A DNA stretch of 64,000 nucleotides from Paraburkholderia tuberum STM678 (GTDB lineage Bacteria; Pseudomonadota; Gammaproteobacteria; Burkholderiales; Burkholderiaceae). The stretch is from the NCBI RefSeq assembly GCF_902833905.1, contig NZ_CADFGP010000040.1, forward strand, positions 1 through 64,000. Reading direction: 5' to 3'. Both the position numbers and the translations under genes were made by a program. Below the pieces are notes generated by a model. That model was not told where the DNA came from. It saw only the letters and a list, made by a program, of their open reading frames with translations, and did no database searches. Position 1 is the stretch's first letter. Each line of letters begins with the position of its first letter. Below are positions 53,821 to 62,825 of this stretch, one piece after another.

Positions 53821-53942
53821 TTCAGAGGACGGTGATCAGTTGCGCCGCGCGCCCGCGGTGCACTGATCCTTTCGGTTTTAGCTGAGCGTGCGTGACATCG
53901 AGGAGCGGCCGTTTGGGCCTGGCGTGGTGAGGAACCGATGCT

Positions 53943-54160
53943 TCAGCGTGCCGAAGAACTACCTGACGATGCGACGTCGCGAACCGACCGGTCTCGCGAC
54001 GACCCGTCAGAGCTGGAACCGCGCCACGAATTGACCCGCTGCGCGGCCTGCTGCCTGAGGCTCTCGGCCTGCGCACTGCTTTCGACCAGTGCGGCATTCT
54101 GCTTCATCGTCTGAACCATCTGACCGACAGCTTCACCCACCTGCTCGACGCCGGTTCCTG
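53943..54160 (-). pseudogene. methyl-accepting chemotaxis protein C-terminal remnant
   Basis: The minus strand reads TGVEQVGEAVGQMVQTMKQN, then AALVESSAQAESLRQQAAQR, the last helix of the receptor signalling domain (usual form EQVxxAVxQMDQxTQQNAALVEE). Nothing upstream continues it. It may or may not derive from the same receptor as the sensor remnant at 21120. Confidence 0.72.
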
Positions 54161-54299
54161 ATTCGGATGGGCGTGTGTGCGACCGAAAAGCCTTCAGTTG
54201 CAAAGATTCGTGAGTCGGTGATCATCAGCGACTTCCGGCGATGGTTGCAAATGCACCGACGCTTCGACTCTATCCTCCCCAACCAGGACAGTACAGATC

Positions 54300-54887
54300 A
54301 TGAGAGAAAAGCCGCATCCGATCATCATTACCGGTACATCGCGTGGCACTGGCGCCGCATTGACGCGAGCATTACTCAAGCCGGGGAACCGCCTGATATG
54401 CGTATCCCGTAGCCGCAATCTCGATCTGGAGGCAACTGCAGCCGCCAGCGGCCGGCTGGGGTCGGGCCTGCTTTTCGACCGTATCCACGCCGGTGCTGTC
54501 GTGTTCGTGTTCTTCGTCGCGGGTGCCGCTGGGGTATTCCTACTGCATTCCGCACGGGACTATCGCGAACTTCTTCTGGCCGCTACGCTAGTCGGCCTCA
54601 CCATCGGCGCGGAAGGAGACTTGATTTCTTACCTGGTGCGATCGCATTTTGGACTTCGCGCGTTTGGCACACTCTACGGCATCGCCTTTTCGGGATACGG
54701 GCTCGGCGCCGTAATTGGTCCGGTAGACCTCAGCGCCTGCGTCGATCGCCACGGCAGCTACGATCTTGCTCTCCATGTGATACCGGTTCTGCTGCTGACC
54801 GCCTCCGCGCTGACGCTGACACTTGGGCGTTACCGGCGTTCCGGGCCGCTCGATGGGGCAACGCCATCTTTCCTCGGCGGCGCCTGA
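54300..54887 (+). CDS. chimeric reading frame: SDR N-terminus fused to MFS C-terminus
   Basis: 195 residues. Residues 1-48 are the start of a short-chain dehydrogenase (HPIIITGTSRGTGAALTRAL; RLICVSRSRNLDLEATAAAS). From about residue 50 the sequence changes to the C-terminal half of an MFS transporter: GRLGSGLLFDRIHAGAVVFV, then ATLVGLTIGAEGDLISYLVR, then FSGYGLGAVIGPVDLSACVD, with about four membrane helices. The join is in frame near 54450, implying a deletion that fused two genes. The product has no catalytic Tyr-Lys and only half a transporter, so it is most likely non-functional. Confidence 0.8.
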   Translation: MREKPHPIIITGTSRGTGAALTRALLKPGNRLICVSRSRNLDLEATAAASGRLGSGLLFDRIHAGAVVFVFFVAGAAGVFLLHSARDYRELLLAATLVGLTIGAEGDLISYLVRSHFGLRAFGTLYGIAFSGYGLGAVIGPVDLSACVDRHGSYDLALHVIPVLLLTASALTLTLGRYRRSGPLDGATPSFLGGA

Positions 54888-55697
54888 CTGTGCGTCATGC
54901 AAGTGGTCTCCCGACGATGGATCACCCCCTGCGCTTGCACCTCGCAAACGAACTACATGCGCGCCCGTTTCTCCGGATTGCCGGATCGGTCGCGCTGACG
55001 CACTACGCCATCTACGCCGTTGGCGACACGGCAGTCCATCACTCACTCCTCAAGTCATTGTGCGAACTCACCGGTCTGCCTGAACCCGCGCCGCAGGCCA
55101 CACACTACAACGAACGGTGGTGCCCCGAACGGCAGTTGAAGTGGGAGCGACATACCGAGTTCTCCACGTTCAGCTTCATCACCCACCGCCACGATGCGGA
55201 CTACTTCTCGGGGCTCGCGACGGAACACATTCCTTCCGCGTGGTTGCAAACGCTGAGAGGGAAGCGTTTCGTCGCCACTCGCATCGAACTCGTGTCCAGC
55301 GAAGAAACCAGTATGGCGGCCGACAACGCGAGCGCGTGGTTCGACGGTTCGTCGATGGTAGGAAGCCAGGTCCTTGGCGGCGCACAGGTGTTCTGCGACT
55401 GGACAATACAGGCCGACGGATTCCTGCGTTTCCTTATCGTCGACAAAAGCTTACGCCCGGTACAAAGTGGTCGCCTTGTGCAGCGTCTTTATGAAATCGA
55501 AACCTACCGCATGATGGCCTTGCTTGCCTTGCCGGTTGCACGCGAGATGAGCAGGAGTCTGGACGAACTAGAACTATCGCTTGCTTCACTGATGCGGAGC
55601 ATGGATGAACGGCAGGGCAGACAACATGACGCGGCGCTGCTAGTACAACATCCCGTAAATAGCTTGATTAAATAATTGCCTTGGCTATCATTTCGGG

Positions 55698-56780
55698 ATG
55701 AGCCAAGGTCGTCATGCAACGCCAGTGAAGTTGGCGAAGAAAGAACGAGAAGAACTACTGTCGCTGATCGAGCGGAAGACCGCGACTCAGCGAGATGTGA
55801 TGCGGGCACGCATCGCGCTGTGGGCGCACGAAGGACACGCGAATACGGTGATTGCTCGGGAGCTGCGCATATCGGTGCAGACGGTCTGCACGTGGCGCAA
55901 GCGCATCGCACAGCAAGGTGCGCGGGGCCTGCGCGAGGGTGAGCGCAGCGGCCGTCGTCCTCGCATCACGCAAGAAACACGACTGCAGTTGATTGCGTTG
56001 GCATGTGAAGCACACGAACCCGAGGGACGCGTTACGCCAACGCTGGACGAGATCGTAGCGCGCGCGATCGAGCGCGGCATTGTCGAACAGATCAGCCGCA
56101 GTCATGTGCAGCGCATTTTGCAGGCCGGTGACGTTCGACCGCACCGGGTTAAGCAATGGCTACACAGTCCCGACCCGGCTTTTCGTGAGAAGGTCAATGT
56201 GATTTGCAGGTTCTACCGCAAGGTCCCTCGAAACGCGGTGGTACTCAGCATCGACGAGAAGACTGGCATTCAAGCCATCGAACGTAAGCACCCGGGGCGT
56301 GCGCCGGCGCCGGGACGGCTGCGTCGTAGGGAGTTTGAATATATTCGCCACGGCACCCAGGCGCTGATTGCTGCGCTGGATGTACATACCGGGCAGGTGC
56401 TGGCAGATTGTCGCGAGCGCCGCACCCAGGGCGACCTGGTCGCCTTCATGGAGCGCGTGGCGGTTGCGTACCCGAGCAAGCAGGTGCATGTGATTTGGGA
56501 CAACCTCAATACGCATCGCGCCCAGGCCGTCTGGCAGGCATTCAATGCACGGCACGACGAGCGGTTTCATTTCCACTTCACCCCGCTGCACGCGAGCTGG
56601 GTTAATCAGATCGAACTCTGGTTCGCCCATTACACGCGCCGGGTACTACGCCACGCCAGCCATACCAGCACCGCGCACCTGCGCGAGCGTACCGAGCAGT
56701 TTGTCCGCGCGCATAATCAGACAGCACGCCCCTTCAAATGGACTTTCAGGGGCTATCCGCTGCAAACTGGCGCATCGTAA
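55698..56780 (+). CDS. IS630-family transposase
   Basis: 360 residues. The N-terminal helix-turn-helix region covers TQRDVMRARIALWAHEGHAN, then VIARELRISVQTVCTWRKRI. A winged helix follows, then the DDE core: VVLSIDEKTGIQAIERKHPG, VHVIWDNLNTHRAQAVWQAF and HASWVNQIELWFAHYTRRVL. Length and order are normal and no frameshift is seen, so it is probably active. Confidence 0.95.
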   Translation: MSQGRHATPVKLAKKEREELLSLIERKTATQRDVMRARIALWAHEGHANTVIARELRISVQTVCTWRKRIAQQGARGLREGERSGRRPRITQETRLQLIALACEAHEPEGRVTPTLDEIVARAIERGIVEQISRSHVQRILQAGDVRPHRVKQWLHSPDPAFREKVNVICRFYRKVPRNAVVLSIDEKTGIQAIERKHPGRAPAPGRLRRREFEYIRHGTQALIAALDVHTGQVLADCRERRTQGDLVAFMERVAVAYPSKQVHVIWDNLNTHRAQAVWQAFNARHDERFHFHFTPLHASWVNQIELWFAHYTRRVLRHASHTSTAHLRERTEQFVRAHNQTARPFKWTFRGYPLQTGAS

Positions 56781-56793
56781 TCGAGAGACTGAC

Positions 56794-57093
56794 ATGCCAG
56801 CCATACCCACTAAACATTACGCGACCGAACTTGAGCGTCAACTGCGCGGGCTGCTCGGCCACGAGCAGATCGTCACACAAGCGTATGGTCGGCACCTGCT
56901 GATCAAACGTCTCGATGATGAGGAACCGACGGTTGTGGCGCGCCTCACCGACCTCGGCCGCAATAGTTATAGTGCCGCCTTTCGCAGCCACACGGGCCGA
57001 TGGGAACCGCTGCCGGGCACGGGTTCGCTCGACGAGATGAGCGAGCTCGTCGTCACGCTCCTGCAGCCTTATTTGCAGCCCGATAATTATTAA
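56794..57093 (+). CDS. IS630 passenger gene, function unknown
   Basis: 99 residues from the ATG at 56794, 13 bases after the transposase stop; its own stop falls at the edge of the right terminal repeat. Sequence KHYATELERQLRGLLGHEQI, then TQAYGRHLLIKRLDDEEPTV and AAFRSHTGRWEPLPGTGSLD. It is a small alpha/beta protein with no DNA-binding or nuclease motif that I can see. IS630 elements normally carry the transposase only, so it may be a regulator, a host-factor mimic or a captured gene. Confidence 0.8.
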   Translation: MPAIPTKHYATELERQLRGLLGHEQIVTQAYGRHLLIKRLDDEEPTVVARLTDLGRNSYSAAFRSHTGRWEPLPGTGSLDEMSELVVTLLQPYLQPDNY

Positions 57094-57678
57094 AGCTATT
57101 TACGGGATGTTGTACTAGCCCAGCTGACTCATCTGGCGGCGCGCACCGCAATCCTGGCCGACGCGGGATCCCGGTTCAGCGCCGCCCGCGCCTACGAAGA
57201 CCTCGTGAAAGCTCGCATTCACGAGTTGTGTGAGGAGCCTATCGAAGGTATGCCCACGATCGCCGAATTCCTCGAGCGCCGCTTCGGCCCGGCCATGGCA
57301 ACGTGCAAAGCCGTCTGGCTACGGCATGAGCAGATAGCGGCCCGCGTCGCGAGAGCGGTCGACTTGTTGCACACGCGTGTCAGCATAGCCCAGGAGGCGG
57401 ATACCGCCCGCCTCCTGAGAGGCATGGATCGGACCGCCCGCAACCAGCTAAGGCTTCAGCATGCCGTCGAGGGCTTGTCTGTTGCGGCCATTTCCTACTA
57501 TGTTCTGTCGCTGTCCGGAGTCGCACTCAGGTCTGTCCACGCTGCGCACTTCATCGCAGATCCTGATCTCATCGAGGGCCTGCTGATCCTGCCGGTCATC
57601 CTGACGGTGATGTGTATCATGCGGCGCACGAGACGATCCCGAAGCAACCAGGCCTGCGCAACCGAACCGGAACATTAA

Positions 57679-58061
57679 CTGCTGCCGCGAGTTTCGGGAT
57701 CATGCGTTGAATCGGCGCGATAGTCGGTGCAATAATAAAAAGTAACGCCGTATGCCCGTGGACTTGGGACCGGGGTGTCTGACTCATTTAAGGACAATGA
57801 ACAGGGTTCACGATTATGCTTTGCAGCGCATAAAGCAGAGATTTTTTGGTTGGCGATCGCGGCTGCTGACGCGTGAACAGGCCGGACGGGGCCCTTCCGC
57901 GATCAGTGACCAAAAAAAATGTTTGTGCTAAACCGCTCCGCAGGCGCTAGCGTCCATGGGCATTGAATGGGCTCTGATGTGATGGACGACTCCCGCTAAG
58001 CGGCGAGAGATTTATGCCAAAGTGGAGAAGTCGTGACGTCCACGGCAAAGGAGCGTTCATC
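57679..58061. other. intergenic region before IS110 fragment
   Basis: About 380 bases with no gene. The last part (from about 57960, GGACGACTCCCGCTAAGCGG) is probably the left end and leader of the IS110-type element. Confidence 0.45.
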
Positions 58062-58332
58062 ATGAATATAGCGACTGTTGGACTGGATCTGGCCAAGAGC
58101 GTGCTGCAGGTTCACGCAGTGGATTCGCAACGCCACATTGTTGTACGCAAACAGCTGAGACGCGCGGATGTACTTCGGTATTTCGCCACGCTTGAACCGT
58201 GTGTGATTGGCATGGAAGCATGCGGCTCGTCGCACTACTGGGGCCGGGAGCTCGCAAAGCTCGGACACACCGTCCGACTGATCGCCCCGCAGTTCGTCCG
58301 GCCTTAGTAAAGAGCAACAAGACCGATGCGGC
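58062..58332 (+). pseudogene. IS110-family transposase N-terminal fragment
   Basis: It begins MNIATVGLDLAKSVLQVHAV with AAGGAGCG upstream. The RuvC-like start (DLAKS; IGMEACGSSHYWGRELAKLG) is present. After LIAPQFVRP a frameshift gives a stop at 58305; the proper continuation VKSNKTDAAV lies in another frame and is then cut at 58333 by the IS6 end. Not functional. Confidence 0.85.
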
Positions 58333-58538
58333 GGTTTTGTTGCAGTAAGGGGCCGGGTTAAAATTGGGCAGCAAAATTTCTGAGCTGTCTGATGAAGAAG
58401 ACGAAGACACCGCGAACCACACTTGCCCCGGGCCTGGCCAAGGTCCTGAAGCGGCTTCATTACCCGCTTGAAGTGATTTTGCTGTGCGTGCGATGGTACG
58501 TCGCCTATTCGTTAAGTTTGCGCAATCTCGAGGAATGA
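58333..58538 (+). mobile_element. IS6-family remnant (5' part)
   Basis: The terminal repeat GGTTTTGTTGCAGTAAGG starts at 58333. A short frame from 58392 reads MKKTKTPRTTLAPGLAKVLK, then VILLCVRWYVAYSLSLRNLE, matching the N-terminus of the transposase at 6270. It is cut off at 58538 before the catalytic core. It interrupts the IS110 fragment on the left. Confidence 0.88.
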
Positions 58539-58659
58539 AATGAACGCGTCCCACTTCGTGACCGAGTGAGCAAATCAAGGTGGATCCTCACTGGCCAACG
58601 GCATCGATGTACCCACGTGGAAAACAGGAAGTTTCCCAAGGCAACCGGAGGATCCAGTC

Positions 58660-59490
58660 GTGAATCGTACAGCAGTCGGCGTGGACATCGCGAAAAACGT
58701 GTTCCAGGTGCATTACATCGATCAGGAAACCGGCGAGATCGTGAACAAGCCGATCAAGCGGGCAAAGTTCCTTGAACATTTCGCGAACCGTGCGCCGTGC
58801 CTGATCAGGATAGAAGCGTGTGGTGGTGCGCACCACTGGGCCCGGCAACTGACGAAGATGGGCCACGAGGTGAAGCTGATGCCGGGGGAGTTTGTGAAAG
58901 CATTCAATGTCCGCAACAAGAGCGATGCGGCGGACGCCCGGGCGATCTGGCTGGCAGTACAGCAGCCAGGCAAGCCGGTAGCGGTAAAAACTGAGATGCA
59001 GCAGGCGATGCTTGGGCTGCACCGGATGAGGCAGCAACTGCTCAAGTTCCGAACGATGCAGACCAATAGCCTGCGAGGACTGCTGACGGAATACGGCGAG
59101 GTGATGAGCAAGGGGCGAAGCAAGCTGGACAAGGAGATACCAGTGGTGCTCGAACGGCTCGCTGAGCGTCTGCCTGCTGTGATCATTGACAGGTTTCGCG
59201 AGCAGTGGAACGGACTGGCGAAGCTGGACGAACAGGTAGCGCAGATTGAGCGCCGCATGCGCGAGTGGAAGAAGGAAGACAAATCGGTAAAGGCAATTGG
59301 CGATATTCCCGGCGTCGGACTGCTGACGGCAACGGCGGCAGTCGCGATGATGGGCGATCCGAAAGCGTTCAGTTCGGCGCGGGAGTTTGCCGCGTGGGTT
59401 GGGATCGTACCGAGGCAGACGGGTTCGGGCGGCAAGGTGAATCTGCACGGGATCAGCAAGAGGGGTGACACGTATCAGCGCACGCTGACT
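58660..59490 (+). pseudogene. IS110-family (IS1111-like) transposase, 3' truncated
   Basis: It starts at a GTG at 58660 (VNRTAVGVDIAKNVFQVHYI). The DEDD motif is visible in DIAKN, IRIEACGGAHHWAR and KSDAADARAI, and the Transposase_20 part in IPGVGLLTATAAVAMMGDPK and QTGSGGKVNLHGISKRGDTY. After YQRTL near 59485 homology ends; the reading frame runs on into unrelated sequence (SVSRRQLRYHRLVCESEISS) to 60009. About 50 residues of the normal C-terminus are missing. Confidence 0.88.
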
Positions 59491-59564
59491 GGTCGCTGGA
59501 GGAGCGTGAGCAGGCGTCAACTCCGTTACCATCGCCTGGTATGTGAATCCGAAATCAGTAGCTC

Positions 59565-59599
59565 AAACCCGCCAGTTCTCTCCGGAGCCTGGCGGGTTT
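59565..59599. terminator. bidirectional terminator-like hairpin
   Basis: An 11-bp perfect stem, AAACCCGCCAG and CTGGCGGGTTT, has a 13-base loop, with A and T runs at the two sides so it could work in both directions. It lies between the truncated IS110 gene and the convergent small gene at 59644. Confidence 0.8.
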
Positions 59600-59643
59600 C
59601 TCTTTGCCTGCGGGGCGCGGGCTACATACAGCGGTGGAGTCGC

Positions 59644-59796
59644 TCAGCCGTTCCACGACTCGACGTTCAGGACGATCCGTGCGACCGGGTTGGCCTCTGC
59701 GGACTGTGGAGCGAACTTGATCTGGGCGAACGTGACGACGCCGAGAGCGACGACCATAAGCGCTCCGGACGCGGCGATGCGGGGAAGGTATTTCAC
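59644..59796 (-). CDS. small membrane or exported protein (50 aa)
   Basis: A GTG at 59796 with GAGG at a good distance starts VKYLPRIAASGALMVVALGV. One hydrophobic helix (residues 8-24) is followed by TFAQIKFAPQSAEANPVARI, so it is a single-pass membrane protein or has an uncleaved signal. No family is recognised. The hairpin at 59565 may end its transcript. Confidence 0.55.
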   Translation of the reverse strand: MKYLPRIAASGALMVVALGVVTFAQIKFAPQSAEANPVARIVLNVESWNG

Positions 59797-60288
59797 AGAG
59801 ACCTCATTTTGATGGCTAACCAGGAACCGGCGAAGCTGACAGGCGTGTCGAATCACCTTCAGCGGCATGTCTGTCCGCAACCGGGCAACGCCGGGCACGG
59901 TCGTCAGATCGCATTTGCCGATCGGACGGGGTTTGTGCAGTGCACTATAAATGGTTTATTCGCGTGCGCAGTGCGACACCCTGTCGCCAGCGGATTCTTA
60001 ATTGCTTGAGCGTTTCGTGTATGAAAGATTTCTGTAGGCCGTAACGTGCCGTCATGCTATGTGGGCGATTCTCGCAGGCACGGACGACGTCGAGGTGGCC
60101 GCCTCGACAGGCTCCCCGCTGGAGCCCGCATGGTGCGCGACAATTGCGAAGTCCGCTTTTGCGACAACTATGATGGCCGGTGGTGAGGAGTCGAAGGCGG
60201 CGTAGCCGCCGCAGACGACGAGCCACCGGCAGCGCCGATTCGGCGGGGGCTTAGGATGGCTGACTGAAGCTAAAAGAACAGTCAACCA
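59797..60288. other. gene-poor stretch upstream of IS21 fragment
   Basis: About 490 bases with no supported gene. The part after 60180 (GGCGGCGTAGCCGCCGC hairpin) may be the left end region of the IS21-type element. Confidence 0.4.
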
Positions 60289-60870
60289 ATGCCTGGTACT
60301 CACATTACCGATCGACAGGTTCATCTCTACATGACCAAGCGCAAAGATCACACCCAGGAAGTTGCCGCCGCGAAAGCGGGTATGAGCGTGCGCACTGCAC
60401 GTCGCGCGACGAACGCCACTGAGTTGCCCTCGCAGAAGCCAGAACGTCAATGGCGCACGCGCGCCAATCCGTTCGCTGATGTTTGGGATAGCGAAGTCGT
60501 GCCATTACTACGCAGTTTCCCGAAACTCAAAGCGGTCACCTTGCTGCGCAAACTGCAGGAAGACCATTCTGGTCGCTTCCCCGACGGAATGCGGCGCACG
60601 TTGGAGCGGCATGTCAGCCGGTGGCGTGCGCTGGAAGGGCCCAGCAAGGAAGTGTTCTTCCCCCAGAGGTATCAGCCCGGCGTACGGGGCTTGTCCGACT
60701 TCACGCATATGGAGAAACTGGGTGTGACGATCGCCGGCGTCGCGTTCGGACACATGCTCTATCACTTTGTGCTGGCGTTCTCGCGCTGGGAGTACGCCAG
60801 CGTCGTTGATAGCGGAGAGAGCTTCCAGGCTCTTGCGGCAGGTTTGCAAAACGCTCTATGGCAGGCGGGG
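60289..60870 (+). pseudogene. IS21-family transposase (IstA-like), truncated
   Basis: It starts MPGTHITDRQVHLYMTKRKD and includes VAAAKAGMSVRTARRATNAT (HTH), WRTRANPFADVWDSEVVPLL and GRFPDGMRRTLERHVSRWRA, then the first part of the integrase core (LSDFTHMEKLGVTIAGVAFG). After LQNALWQAGG near 60870 the frame passes into antisense IS110 sequence, so the second and third catalytic residues are lost. A more decayed relative lies at 19640. Confidence 0.88.
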
Positions 60871-60871
60871 G

Positions 60872-61098
60872 GCTGCCACCAGTTGCCGGTAAAGGCCGTA
60901 GCCACATGGTCCTGCCTCGTAAACAACGCGTACGTGTCGCGCTTTCGATTGAAGACGCTTGCACAGGCGATCGATATCCGTCTTCGTCGTACCGGTCTTG
61001 CCGAGCAGTTCGACCTCGCCCGTGCCGAACGCATAGGCGACAGTGATCGAATCCTTGTGAACGTCGAGTCCTACGTACAGCGTGCTATCGTGTTCCAT
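60872..61098 (-). pseudogene. IS110-family transposase N-terminal fragment
   Basis: The minus strand from the ATG at 61098 reads MEHDSTLYVGLDVHKDSITV, then KTDIDRLCKRLQSKARHVRV and VYEAGPCGYGLYRQL, with the RuvC-like start DVHKD and EAGPCGYG. It ends at the junction with the IS21 fragment near 60872. It belongs to another IS110 lineage than the copies at 58062 and 58660. Confidence 0.85.
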
Positions 61099-61322
61099 GC
61101 TGGCCTCCGTGCGGGAAATCGCCGGGTGTGGCACCGTCCACACCGTGCGGCTCTGGCAGCGATGCTAACCCGCGTTTGATTCCTCACGGCGGGCCAGCCT
61201 CTACCTCACGGAAAGTCATAGTGTCTTAACGAAGGCAGTCGTTCGCGTATCGATCTCGCTTGACTCCTTGTGGCCGAGCCCCGGCGGTACAGCCGTGTCG
61301 TCTTTGGTGAAAACCAATGCAC

Positions 61323-61958
61323 TTACGGAACCGGGTTCCGGCGATGACCTTGAGGCCAAGGCCATGCTGACAACGCAATATCAGCCAGCCGCTTCAGTGT
61401 TGCCCTGCATGCACGGTCACAGGCTTGCGCCGACATGCCTTGCACAACTGCGCAATAAAAGCGTGCGAGAGCTTCGGTGTCGGTCTCAGGGGCAAGCTCG
61501 CCCTCGGCGACGGCACGGTCGAGGCGTGCCTTGATGGCCTGTAACCCAAGCTCGCGCCGCGCGGCGACCGTCTGGGCGACAGACTCGCTCTTTTCGGCAT
61601 GTTGAAGAACAGCAGTCGAAATCATGCAGCCGCGCGGCCTTCCCAGGTCAGTAAAGCGTGCCGCGGCGTCGTGCAGGTAGAACGCTATCGCATCGTAGGC
61701 CGGCATCTTCCCCTGCAGCGCTTCCAGACACTGCTTGTTCTCACGCTCGCTGATATGGTCGAGCGCCTGTCTGTAAAGGTCCTCCTTCGAACCGAACGTT
61801 GCATAGAGGGACGGCGGCGGAATGCCCATGGCCTGGGTCAGGTCGGCGATCGACGTGCCTTCGTATCCACGCTCCCAGAACAGCCGCGCGGCGACATCGA
61901 GCCCCACATCGCGGTCCAGCAACCTCGGTCTGCCACGTTTCCGGGCGGGCTCGCTCAT
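61323..61958 (-). CDS. TetR-family regulator, divergent from an SDR gene
   Basis: 211 residues. The TetR domain is RGRPRLLDRDVGLDVAARLF, then EGTSIADLTQAMGIPPPSLY and ATFGSKEDLYRQALDHI. The C-terminal part resembles the TetR_C_16/33 group (PRGCMISTAVLQHAEKSESV). The divergent SDR gene starts 93 bp away and an inverted repeat lies between, so it probably represses that gene and itself. Confidence 0.93.
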   Translation of the reverse strand: MSEPARKRGRPRLLDRDVGLDVAARLFWERGYEGTSIADLTQAMGIPPPSLYATFGSKEDLYRQALDHISERENKQCLEALQGKMPAYDAIAFYLHDAAARFTDLGRPRGCMISTAVLQHAEKSESVAQTVAARRELGLQAIKARLDRAVAEGELAPETDTEALARFYCAVVQGMSAQACDRACRATLKRLADIALSAWPWPQGHRRNPVP

Positions 61959-61983
61959 TTTATATCGATTCCTATAAAAATCG

Positions 61984-62017
61984 TTGACAGGTGTCTTCCG
62001 ACGTTATTATTATAACG
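61984..62017 (+). promoter_or_regulatory. promoter with overlapping inverted-repeat operator
   Basis: TTGACA at 61984-61989 and TATTAT at 62008-62013 (18-bp spacing) face the SDR gene at 62052. CGTTAT-N4-ATAACG at 62002-62017 overlaps the -10, as expected for a TetR operator. AAAAGGAG precedes the SDR ATG. Confidence 0.65.
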
Positions 62018-62051
62018 ATCACTATTAAATTTAGTCGAAAAGGAGTGGTCG

Positions 62052-62825
62052 ATGTCTGCAAAACTTTCAAGCAAGGTGGCCCTTGTAACAGGAAGCTCGC
62101 GTGGTATTGGCCGTGCTGTAGCACTGGCCTTTGGGAGAGAAGGGGCCGCGCTCATCGGTGTGCACTACGCCAGCAACGCGGAAGCTGCTCACACCACCAT
62201 CCGCGAGATCGAGGCGCTCGGATCAAAAGCCGTCGCCATCAATGCGGACTTGAGTCGCGGGAAAGAAGCAACGGACAGTATCTGGGAGCAGTTCAAGGCA
62301 GCCGCGATCGCCGCCACGGGCGAACCTCGGCTTGACATTCTCGTCAACAATGCTGGCGTAGCACCGGCGATTCCCCTGTCTCAGACCAGTGAATCCGCCT
62401 TCGACGAGGTCATGACCGTCAACTTCAAGGCACCGTTCTTCCTGATTCAGGCTGTTGCAGATCACATCCGCGACAATGGACGAATCATCAACGTTTCGAC
62501 GGGCTTTACGCGTGTCGCGGCTCCAACGCATCCTGCCTACGCCGCGTCGAAAGGTGCCCTTGAAACCCTCACACTGGCGCTTGCCCCTGAGTTTGGTTCT
62601 CGCGGCATCACGGTGAATACGGTCATGCCGGGCGTGACGGAGACTGACATGAATGCGGCGTGGATAACGGTACCGGAGGCGCGCGCCGGCGCGGAGGCCA
62701 TGTCGGTGTTCTCGCGAGTGGGTCAACCTGCCGATGTGGCTGACGTCATCGCCTTCCTTGCATCGAATGAGGCACGCTGGACTACGGGACAGGTGATCGA
62801 CGCGACGGGTGGTGCCCGCCTCTAA
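62052..62825 (+). CDS. short-chain dehydrogenase/reductase (TetR-controlled)
   Basis: 257 residues, classical SDR: VALVTGSSRGIGRAVALAFG near residue 9, NNAG in ILVNNAGVAPAIPLS, the catalytic part NVSTGFTRVAAPTHPAYAAS followed by KGALETLTLAL, and NTVMPGVTETDMNAAW. The insert AAIAATGEPRLD is typical of SDRs placed divergently from TetR genes and induced by electrophiles or xenobiotics. Cofactor is probably NADP. Substrate unknown. Confidence 0.94.
   Translation: MSAKLSSKVALVTGSSRGIGRAVALAFGREGAALIGVHYASNAEAAHTTIREIEALGSKAVAINADLSRGKEATDSIWEQFKAAAIAATGEPRLDILVNNAGVAPAIPLSQTSESAFDEVMTVNFKAPFFLIQAVADHIRDNGRIINVSTGFTRVAAPTHPAYAASKGALETLTLALAPEFGSRGITVNTVMPGVTETDMNAAWITVPEARAGAEAMSVFSRVGQPADVADVIAFLASNEARWTTGQVIDATGGARL

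Larger units (their letters stand above)
55643..57115 (+). mobile_element. IS630-family insertion sequence with passenger gene
   Basis: Perfect 23-bp terminal inverted repeats (GTACAACATCCCGTAAATAG then CTT) lie at 55643-55665 and 57093-57115. They are flanked by a TA duplication at 55641-55642 and 57116-57117, the hallmark of IS630/Tc1 insertion. The 1473-bp element carries the transposase and a second small gene. It splits the DUF3422 gene and appears intact. Confidence 0.96.
54890..57678 (+). pseudogene. DUF3422-family gene interrupted by IS630
   Basis: The first part (54890-55642; alternative ATG start 54917) reads MDHPLRLHLANELHARPFLR and ends at AAL-L. The second part (57116-57678) resumes AQLTHLAARTAILADAGSRF and continues to GMDRTARNQLRLQHAVEGLS, then AISYYVLSLSGVAL and a C-terminal membrane hairpin. 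Removing the insertion and one TA restores one frame (GCGCTGCTAGCCCAGCTGAC). DUF3422 proteins are membrane-anchored, have two C-terminal helices and are of unknown function. The gene is otherwise intact, so the insertion looks recent. Confidence 0.93.

Noticed and set aside
59491..60009. C-terminal extension of the IS110 protein
   Set aside because: Homology to IS110 stops near 59485. The rest crosses a terminator-like hairpin and lies opposite a small convergent gene, so it is read-through after truncation.
60871..61179. C-terminal part of the IS21 reading frame
   Set aside because: This part is antisense to an IS110 transposase start and is not IS21 protein.
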